A DNA stretch of 11,413 nt from an uncultured Prevotella sp. GTDB lineage: Bacteria > Bacteroidota > Bacteroidia > Bacteroidales > Bacteroidaceae. Both the position numbers and the translations under genes were made by a program. Under the pieces are notes generated by a model that was given only the letters and a program-made list of their open reading frames with translations, made no database searches and was not told where the DNA came from. Below are positions 6,731-11,413 of this stretch, piece after piece; position 1 is the first letter of the stretch; each line of letters starts with the position of its first letter. Location: positions 1 through 11,413 of the forward strand of contig CAJJWN010000068.1 in assembly GCA_905196835.1 (NCBI GenBank), written 5' to 3'.

Positions 6731-7387
6731 TCACTCGTTGAGCGTGATGATGGGTCGCACCTTGTGCGCCTGCCACTTCGGGGTCTCCTGCATGGCACCG
6801 CTGCCCAAGGAATAGAGCCACGCCTTGGCCGTTTCCTGCCCTTCCACCTCGGTACTCGTCCAATACCAGCAGTCGTCCGCCGCGTCGGGCAAAGGCTCGC
6901 CCCCGCATTTTTCTATATACGGGTTGACGAGGGCTTTGGCCGCATACAGCAGGCGCATCTGTGCCGCCGAGGGGATATAGGCGCTTTGCCCGTACCGCCA
7001 CAGGTCGAACACCCTTTCCGCTATCGGCGAGGCCACCTCTTCCGTGTCATACAGCGCAAAGGTGTTCTCGTTCCCGTCGTAGGCCGTCAGGTCGGCCGAT
7101 GTGCCTTGTGCCACGCCGATGCTGTCCGCGAAGGCTTCCGCAGGCAGGTCGTGCAAGTACACCGCATAGCCGTTCCCTGCCGTTCCCGGGTCGCGGTTCA
7201 GGTAAAACACGATGGCAATGGCCTCCTTGCCGCTTCCATCGTAGCTTTCATAACTTAGGCTTTGGCCGTCCGTGCAAAGCACATGACCCACCTTTACAGC
7301 CATGTCCGGCTCCTCGATGTGGGCGTCGCAGGCAACCATCAGGGCGGTGGCCAGCAGTGTCAGCAGACCATTCAATCGCTTTTTCAT
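6731..7387 (-). CDS. Lipoprotein with DUF1566/fimbrillin-like C-terminal domain, within the transfer operon
   Basis: The 218-aa product starts at ATG 7387 (MKKRLNG), chosen because AAGGA lies eight bases upstream; an in-frame ATG at 7411 is less likely. The N-terminus is a lipoprotein signal ending LMVAC, with Cys20 as the lipidation site. Residues after it (DAHIEEPD) are acidic, which in Bacteroidetes can mark lipoproteins for the cell surface. GHVLCTDGQSL (34-44) and AIAIVFYLN (57-65) precede a C-terminal region with YIPSAAQMRLLYAAK (137-151), WYWTSTE (174-180) and VRPIITL (210-216). I associate these motifs with DUF1566-like and fimbrillin-type Bacteroidetes surface proteins. It could be a surface adhesin for mating contact or a VirB7-like outer-membrane partner; neither is shown. 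It follows traO closely. Confidence 0.8.
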   Translation of the reverse strand: MKKRLNGLLTLLATALMVACDAHIEEPDMAVKVGHVLCTDGQSLSYESYDGSGKEAIAIVFYLNRDPGTAGNGYAVYLHDLPAEAFADSIGVAQGTSADLTAYDGNENTFALYDTEEVASPIAERVFDLWRYGQSAYIPSAAQMRLLYAAKALVNPYIEKCGGEPLPDAADDCWYWTSTEVEGQETAKAWLYSLGSGAMQETPKWQAHKVRPIITLNE

Positions 7388-7421
7388 ATAATTTTTCCTT
7401 ACATTGTTCATTCTCAATTCT

Positions 7422-7985
7422 TCATTTACAAGGTATCTTGAATCCCAGCACGATGCCCGTGCGCAGCAGGTCTTCGCCCTTTATCATCAGGTCGCTTTTT
7501 ACCTGCCAGTACAGCGTCCAGCCTGAACGCAGCGCGTAGTTGTGTTCGTACCCCAAATGGATGCCGCCCAGGAAACGCTCCGTGTCGCTCCCGGCCGACG
7601 CTCCGATGCGCAGGTTGCCGTGGTGGTTGCGCCCGCGCGTCACGCAGGGCTTGTAGGCCGCCCCGAAGCCGTAGCTCCGGTAGTTGTTCCAGAAACTTTC
7701 CGGACAGATATGCTTGCAAGTGGCGCACTCGTCCCATTTCAGGTAGCCGTTGGCGAAAAACTCCCATGCGTTGTGGTGCTTCGTTTCCCACTCGTAGGCC
7801 ACCGTGGCATCCACCCCGTTCTCATACAGCAGGCCCACGCCCACCGAAATCCGCCCTGTGCTGTTCTGCGCCGAAGCGGTCACGGACAAGGCGAACACAG
7901 CCGCCACCAAGGCAAGCAGCCGCTCCCTTGTCCTTCCCTTATTTTTCAATGCCTCACTCATCATTTCCAATTCTTGATTCTTCAC
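7422..7985 (-). CDS. traO: Conjugal transfer protein TraO
   Basis: The product has a signal peptide (about RERLLALVAAVFALSVTASAQ), then GRISVGVGLLYENG, the cysteine group CATCKHICPESFW and a glycine/aromatic beta-type C-terminus (FLGGIHLGYEHNYAL, GIVLGFKIP). This is the pattern of the Bacteroidetes TraO family, an exported, probably outer-membrane-associated conjugation protein of unknown biochemical role. The length (187 aa from GTG 7985) is normal. ATG codons at 7964 and 7961 are equally plausible starts and give a more usual N-terminus (MSEALKNKG). The gene begins about 20-45 bases after the traN stop, and the spacer is rich in GAA/AAG repeats. It precedes the lipoprotein gene by 34 bases. 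Confidence 0.9.
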   Translation of the reverse strand: MKNQELEMMSEALKNKGRTRERLLALVAAVFALSVTASAQNSTGRISVGVGLLYENGVDATVAYEWETKHHNAWEFFANGYLKWDECATCKHICPESFWNNYRSYGFGAAYKPCVTRGRNHHGNLRIGASAGSDTERFLGGIHLGYEHNYALRSGWTLYWQVKSDLMIKGEDLLRTGIVLGFKIPCK

Positions 7986-8004
7986 TCTTCATTCTTAATT
8001 GATA

Positions 8005-8853
8005 TTACTCTTCTTCCAGTAGGGCGGCATCAAACGAGTCGGCGGAAAGCACGTCCTCATAGTCGATGTGCAAGGAGATGGTGCGCCCTGAAATCTGTTT
8101 CTCGCTCATTTCGATGGTCAGCACCTTGTCATTCGGGAAGGTCATCTTCTCCAGCACGATGACGTTGCGGTAGCCGCGTTGGAACGACGGGGCGTTTTCC
8201 AGCACCAGGGCGGGTGTCAGTTCCAGCACCTGCGCGTTGGTGGCTTTCGAGGTCTTCTTGTCGGTCAGTTTCACCCGTATCTGGTCGATGTCGAAGCGGA
8301 TGCGGGTCTTGTTCTCCACGGAGAAGTCGATGAAGAAGTAGTTGCCTGCTGAGTAGATGTTGTTCAGTCGCATGGTCATCCGGTGCGCCTTGGTGCCCAC
8401 ATTGCGGTAGCGGGCCGGGGAGTTCCACACCCTACGGGCATAGCGCAGCATTTCCGAGGTGGACATGCTGACCGCTGGGTTGTTGTAGGCATGACGCTCC
8501 GCCACGGCGATTTCCTTGTCCGCCACCGCTTCCTGCAGCCGGGTGGTATAGAGCAGGGCGTATTGGGTGCGGTAGCGTTCCGTCACAACGGTGACGATGC
8601 CCAGCACTTCGCCGTCCGCGTGTCCGGCTTCCTTGGGCTTCAGGCGGATGGTGTTCTTCATCGGCTGGTCCCCGGCCACCTTGTCGGTGGAGATGTCCAC
8701 GAACAGGACGGGTTCGGAGGCGGTGATGACGGTCGTCACCTGCTCGTTCACCGTCAGCCGCACCATTTCTTCGTAGGTCTGTTGGGCATGGATGTTAGTC
8801 CATGCGGTCATTCCTGCCAGCAGCAGGAACAGTCTGATACTTGTTTTTATCAT
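8005..8853 (-). CDS. traN: Conjugal transfer protein TraN (VirB9-like)
   Basis: The 282-aa product starts MIKTSIRLFLLLAGMTAW and has a signal peptide cut near IHA/QQT (residue 23). The body (NEQVTTVITASEPVLFVDIST, FFIDFSVENKTRIRFDIDQIRVKLTDKK, GYRNVIVLEKMTFPNDKVL) matches the Bacteroidetes TraN/DUF4138 family, regarded as the VirB9-like periplasmic and outer-membrane part of the mating channel. The start codon overlaps the methyltransferase stop as ATGA (8853-8850), which fixes this start and implies coupled translation. A longer open frame upstream of 8853 is an artefact of GC-rich sequence inside the methyltransferase gene. Confidence 0.93.
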   Translation of the reverse strand: MIKTSIRLFLLLAGMTAWTNIHAQQTYEEMVRLTVNEQVTTVITASEPVLFVDISTDKVAGDQPMKNTIRLKPKEAGHADGEVLGIVTVVTERYRTQYALLYTTRLQEAVADKEIAVAERHAYNNPAVSMSTSEMLRYARRVWNSPARYRNVGTKAHRMTMRLNNIYSAGNYFFIDFSVENKTRIRFDIDQIRVKLTDKKTSKATNAQVLELTPALVLENAPSFQRGYRNVIVLEKMTFPNDKVLTIEMSEKQISGRTISLHIDYEDVLSADSFDAALLEEE

Positions 8854-9644
8854 TGCTGTGGGTTTGTTTCCGGGTGGATGTTCATTTTTTCTTGTTCTTC
8901 TTTTGTCCGGCGGACGGCGATGTCGTAATAGCCCTTGTCCGTCTCGAATCCGATGTAGTGCCTGCCGCAGCGGATGGCTGCGACGGCGGTCGTGCCGGAG
9001 CCGATGCAGTTGTCTAATACCACGTCGCCCTCGTCGGTGTAGGTGCGTATCAGGTATTCCACTAAGCTGACCGGCTTCTGGGTTGGATGGTAAAATGTCC
9101 CTTTCTTGAACTCCTTGGGGGCGTAGATGACGGAGGTGGGATATTTCTCGTCCATGATGCGCACGGGTGTCAGTTTCATGTTCCCGTAGCACCGGTTCGT
9201 GCCGTCCGACTGCGTTTTCCGTCCGTGGTTGCGCTGTTCGGGACTGCTCGGCCTCATTTGCGGATGGTACACGGGCAGTTTTTGGTAGAACACCAATATG
9301 TCCTCGTGCTGGCGCAGGGGCATACGGTTGGCGTTCAGGTGTCCGCTCACCCGGTCTTTGTGCCACACCAGGTTGTATTTCCACAGCTTGGGTTGCGAGA
9401 GGACAAGCTCTGCCGTGAACATCCCCTGTGCAAACAGGATGATGGGGCTGTCGGGCTTGGTCACGCGCTTGTATTCCTTCCACAGGGGCTCCAGCGGAAT
9501 CTTGTGGTCCCACCGGGCCGCCTCGTTCTGCCGGTTCAGCACTCCGTATGGCAGGTCGGCTATCACGGCGTCCACGCTGCGGGCTTCCATGCGCTTCATA
9601 CCTTCCAGGCAGTCTTCCAAGTAAATATGGTCTTTCTCAATCAT
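8850..9644 (-). CDS. DNA adenine/cytosine-N4-type methyltransferase, phage-like, inside the transfer operon
   Basis: The 264-aa product starts at ATG 9644 (MIEKDHIYLEDCLEGM). Motif IV is DLPYG at residues 30-34, a variant of DPPY. The AdoMet-binding motif I is DNCIGSGTTAVAA at 211-223. HPTQKP at 186-191 lies just before it. This order (IV before I) is that of beta-class amino-methyltransferases. LPLEPLWKEY-like and HLNANRMPLRQHEDILVFYQKLPVY segments resemble stand-alone methylases of phages and ICEs, which act on DNA in the cytoplasm with AdoMet as donor. No restriction gene is adjacent. It begins 23 bases after traM and overlaps traN by four bases, so it is made with the mating apparatus. 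A likely role is protecting transferred DNA from restriction. The recognition site cannot be read from the sequence. Confidence 0.9.
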   Translation of the reverse strand: MIEKDHIYLEDCLEGMKRMEARSVDAVIADLPYGVLNRQNEAARWDHKIPLEPLWKEYKRVTKPDSPIILFAQGMFTAELVLSQPKLWKYNLVWHKDRVSGHLNANRMPLRQHEDILVFYQKLPVYHPQMRPSSPEQRNHGRKTQSDGTNRCYGNMKLTPVRIMDEKYPTSVIYAPKEFKKGTFYHPTQKPVSLVEYLIRTYTDEGDVVLDNCIGSGTTAVAAIRCGRHYIGFETDKGYYDIAVRRTKEEQEKMNIHPETNPQQ

Positions 9645-9667
9645 AGTCCATTCGTTTGTATTCTTGC

Positions 9668-10816
9668 TTATTTCGTTTCTCCCTTGTCGTTCACCAAATA
9701 GACGAACGTGCCGTACTTCAGCTTGGCCTTGTTCTTCTTGATGGCCTTGCCGATGGCGTTGCTTGTCTTCTGGTAGGCGTTCTGTATAGCCTGCATCCCC
9801 CATTGCGAGAGACTGTTGCCGTAGCTGCCGCTGTTCAGGCTCATGTTGCCCGTCACGGCTCCGCTGGCCACATCCTTGCTCGTTTCCCTGAAACTGCTTT
9901 CCGGCACGTACAGTCCTTCCAGCCCGTCCGTGTCGTAGAGGGAGATGTTCACTTTTACCAGCCGGTCGTCCACCAGTACGCTCTGCACCTTGCCTTTCAC
10001 CCGTTGCGAGCCAAAGCCGTTCATCGTGGCGTAGAGGTAGGTGCCGCTTCTTAGCACGGCTTCCCCGATTTCCACGTCGTCCAGCAGGCGCAGCCTTACC
10101 CGGGAGCCGTCCACGGCCTTGATGTCCTCGTCAATGATGGCCTTGATAAGGTGCGGCTCGTGCCGAGCCTGGGCGATGGTGTGGAAATAGTCGGAGGCGG
10201 TCTTTACCTTTTTCACCATCTCCACGGGCTTTTCCGCGTCGGCGAGGGCGTTGACCGCCCTGCTGTTCTCTTCCACCTTGCCCTGCGTGGGGATATACTG
10301 TTTGGCGGTGTCTGCCGGGGCCGTGTCCGCCGTGTTGGGCGGCGCAAGACCTTTCTGTCCCTTCAGGCGCGCTTCGGCCAGGGCCTTCCGCAGTTCTTCG
10401 AGGGCTTCTTGTTCTCCCGTCTGGCTATCGGACGCTTGTGCATCCATGTCTTTGTCCTTTTGCTGTTCGTCCAGCAGGGCGATGTCGTCCTGGGTGTACT
10501 TGGACTCATATTCCTCTTTGTTTTCATCGGGTTCGTCTCTGTCTATGTTGTCTATGGCGGTGTAGTCGTCAATCTTCCCCCATGCCTTCTGCATGTTCTC
10601 GTATTTTCCTCCGATGCCGTCGCCGCCGCGTATCTTCGCGTCGGGCAGTTCGGGATTTAGGAACTCCGTCGTCTGCAGGTTCTTGTCCGGCGTGTCGGCC
10701 ACCTGGGTGTTGAACAGGTCGAACACGACATAGGCCGTCCCCAGCAGGGGCAGGTAGATGATGGCGGGCAGCATATACTTGGGATGCCTGAAGTTGATTT
10801 TGTCGGTTATCTTCAT
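9668..10816 (-). CDS. traM: Conjugal transfer protein TraM (VirB10-like)
   Basis: The 382-aa product begins MKITDKINFRHPKYMLPAII and has one membrane segment at about residues 14-34. A long charged, Ala/Pro/Gln-rich periplasmic linker follows (about 60-220). The C-terminal domain holds IIDEDIKAVDGSRVRLRLLDDVEIGEAVLRSGTYLYATMNGFGSQRV and YGTFVYLVNDKG. This architecture matches Bacteroidetes TraM, the VirB10-like protein that links the inner membrane to the outer-membrane complex. ATG 10816 overlaps the stop of the upstream gene as ATGA (10816-10813), confirming the start. The acidic stretch DRDEPDENKEEYESKYTQDD (about 92-111) fits a flexible linker. Confidence 0.93.
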   Translation of the reverse strand: MKITDKINFRHPKYMLPAIIYLPLLGTAYVVFDLFNTQVADTPDKNLQTTEFLNPELPDAKIRGGDGIGGKYENMQKAWGKIDDYTAIDNIDRDEPDENKEEYESKYTQDDIALLDEQQKDKDMDAQASDSQTGEQEALEELRKALAEARLKGQKGLAPPNTADTAPADTAKQYIPTQGKVEENSRAVNALADAEKPVEMVKKVKTASDYFHTIAQARHEPHLIKAIIDEDIKAVDGSRVRLRLLDDVEIGEAVLRSGTYLYATMNGFGSQRVKGKVQSVLVDDRLVKVNISLYDTDGLEGLYVPESSFRETSKDVASGAVTGNMSLNSGSYGNSLSQWGMQAIQNAYQKTSNAIGKAIKKNKAKLKYGTFVYLVNDKGETK

Positions 10817-11181
10817 TGTCCTTCATTGTTTAAGGGTTCTGTCACTGGCTTGCCCGGGTGTGTCACACCCTTGTGCCGGGCTCTCCACACCGAATCCTGC
10901 ACGGCGGTGGCGGTCTGCCGCACGGGCGGACGCTGGCAGGCCGTGGCGATGCGGTAGATGTTGAAACCGAGGCTGAGGGCCACAAAGGCGAACACGATGA
11001 CCAGGAACAGCGTCCGGTGCAAGTCGGCGAAGCGTTGCACCTTGGCGGCTGCCCGGTCGATGCCGAGGGCTTGGGCGAATTTCCGCCCGGCTTTCACGTC
11101 GCGCTCGTACCGTTCCTTATACTTGGGGTCGTCCTTGTCGGGCATCTTCTCGCCCAGCAGTATTCTCTTAAATCCTTTCAT
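10813..11181 (-). CDS. TraL-like small membrane protein of the conjugation operon
   Basis: This 122-aa product occupies the traL position between traK and traM. It has a basic N-terminal cytoplasmic region (GEKMPDKDDPKYKERYERDV), one membrane segment at about residues 54-76 (LHRTLFLVIVFAFVALSLGF), and a tail (RQTATAVQDSVWRARHKGVTHPG) probably in the periplasm. I name it TraL-like from position, size and topology; the sequence itself is not one I clearly recognise as TraL. The ATG at 11181 has no strong ribosome binding site, and 48 bases separate it from the traK stop. A 13-codon mini-ORF overlaps its start. Its stop overlaps the traM start as ATGA. Confidence 0.8.
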   Translation of the reverse strand: MKGFKRILLGEKMPDKDDPKYKERYERDVKAGRKFAQALGIDRAAAKVQRFADLHRTLFLVIVFAFVALSLGFNIYRIATACQRPPVRQTATAVQDSVWRARHKGVTHPGKPVTEPLNNEGQ

Positions 11182-11229
11182 GTCCGTAATGTCTTATGTT
11201 CACATTCATATCTTCTTTTTATTAGCCTT

Positions 11230-11413
11230 TTAATAGCTGTTCTTTGTCTTCTGCTCGATGTCCTTGTTGAGCAGCGTCCTCCAGTTCACTATCAGCAGAC
11301 CGTGGGGATTGTTCTCCGTCCTCGGCACGCGCTTCAGTTGTCCGGCCGTCACCAGTTTGCGCATCAGGATGCTGCTGCGGCGTTCTATGCGTTGCCTGCC
11401 GTAGTAGGTGAAC
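11230..11413 (-). CDS. traK: Conjugal transfer protein TraK, C-terminal part (5' end outside window)
   Basis: The frame is open to the right edge of the window. About 60 residues are visible, including FTYYGRQRIERRSSILMRKL, VTAGQLKRVPRTENNPHGL and VNWRTLLNKDIEQ, before a TAA stop at 11232-11230. This matches the end of Bacteroidetes TraK (compare the family's pattern of a sugar-like R.S.L....L.NA.RS.NNP.G and a final LENKD), a VirB8-like inner-membrane protein needed to assemble the mating channel. The N-terminal membrane segment is not in view. It is the first visible gene of the minus-strand operon. Confidence 0.85.
   Translation of the reverse strand, partial: FTYYGRQRIERRSSILMRKLVTAGQLKRVPRTENNPHGLLIVNWRTLLNKDIEQKTKNSY

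Noticed and set aside
4847..7258. An 803-codon open frame on the + strand
   Set aside because: It lies antisense to the coupling-protein gene and part of the lipoprotein gene. Its His/Val/Gln/Arg-rich translation has no domain sense and arises from third-position GC bias of the real genes.
8854..9513. Upstream extension of the traN reading frame
   Set aside because: The extension overlaps the methyltransferase gene in another frame, lacks sensible composition, and the signal peptide starts exactly at the ATG in the ATGA overlap.
9645..9803. Upstream extension of the methyltransferase frame into traM
   Set aside because: The added residues come from the traM gene read out of frame; the protein family starts at MIEKDHIYLED, 23 bases after traM.

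Overview
The window looks like part of an integrative conjugative element (ICE) from a Bacteroidales bacterium (Bacteroides, Parabacteroides, Alistipes or a relative). The evidence is a set of proteins recognisable as the Bacteroidetes-type conjugation apparatus (TraK, TraL-like, TraM, TraN, TraO), a TraG/VirD4-type coupling protein, and a TAnnTTTG-type promoter box. The conjugation genes are GC-rich. The left end contains a sharply AT-rich block that must have a different history.

Layout, left to right. (1) Bases 1-1169, + strand: the 3' end of an Rhs/YD-repeat polymorphic toxin. A GC-rich Rhs core switches near base 345 to an AT-rich toxin tip that resembles CdiA-type endonuclease toxins. 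(2) 1245-1655, +: an equally AT-rich small gene, the likely cognate immunity protein. A perfect 16-bp inverted repeat lies between toxin and immunity gene. (3) About 1727-2788: a dead ISL3-family insertion sequence. Its transposase (minus strand) carries frameshifts, stop codons and an internal deletion that removes part of the catalytic core. (4) 2789-3096: non-coding. (5) 3097-3857, +: two small, closely spaced genes of unknown function. (6) 3927-11413, all minus strand and read right to left: traK (3' end only), traL-like, traM, a phage-like DNA methyltransferase, traN, traO, a lipoprotein gene, the coupling-protein ATPase and a lysozyme-like muramidase.

The minus-strand genes look like one transfer operon. 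Three junctions are ATGA stop/start overlaps (traL/traM, methyltransferase/traN, coupling protein/lysozyme). TraK, TraM, TraN and TraO would form inner- and outer-membrane parts of the mating channel. The ATPase would deliver the relaxosome, the lysozyme would open peptidoglycan, and the methyltransferase may protect or mark the transferred DNA. The traP and traQ genes that follow traO in CTnDOT are not seen here; a lipoprotein and the coupling protein take that place.

The points most worth a second look are the Rhs toxin/immunity swap, the methyltransferase inside the tra operon, a 44-nt near-perfect hairpin just upstream of the coupling-protein gene, the lysozyme with an altered active site, and the two unknown small genes. 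I saw no tRNA, rRNA, CRISPR array or convincing oriT.
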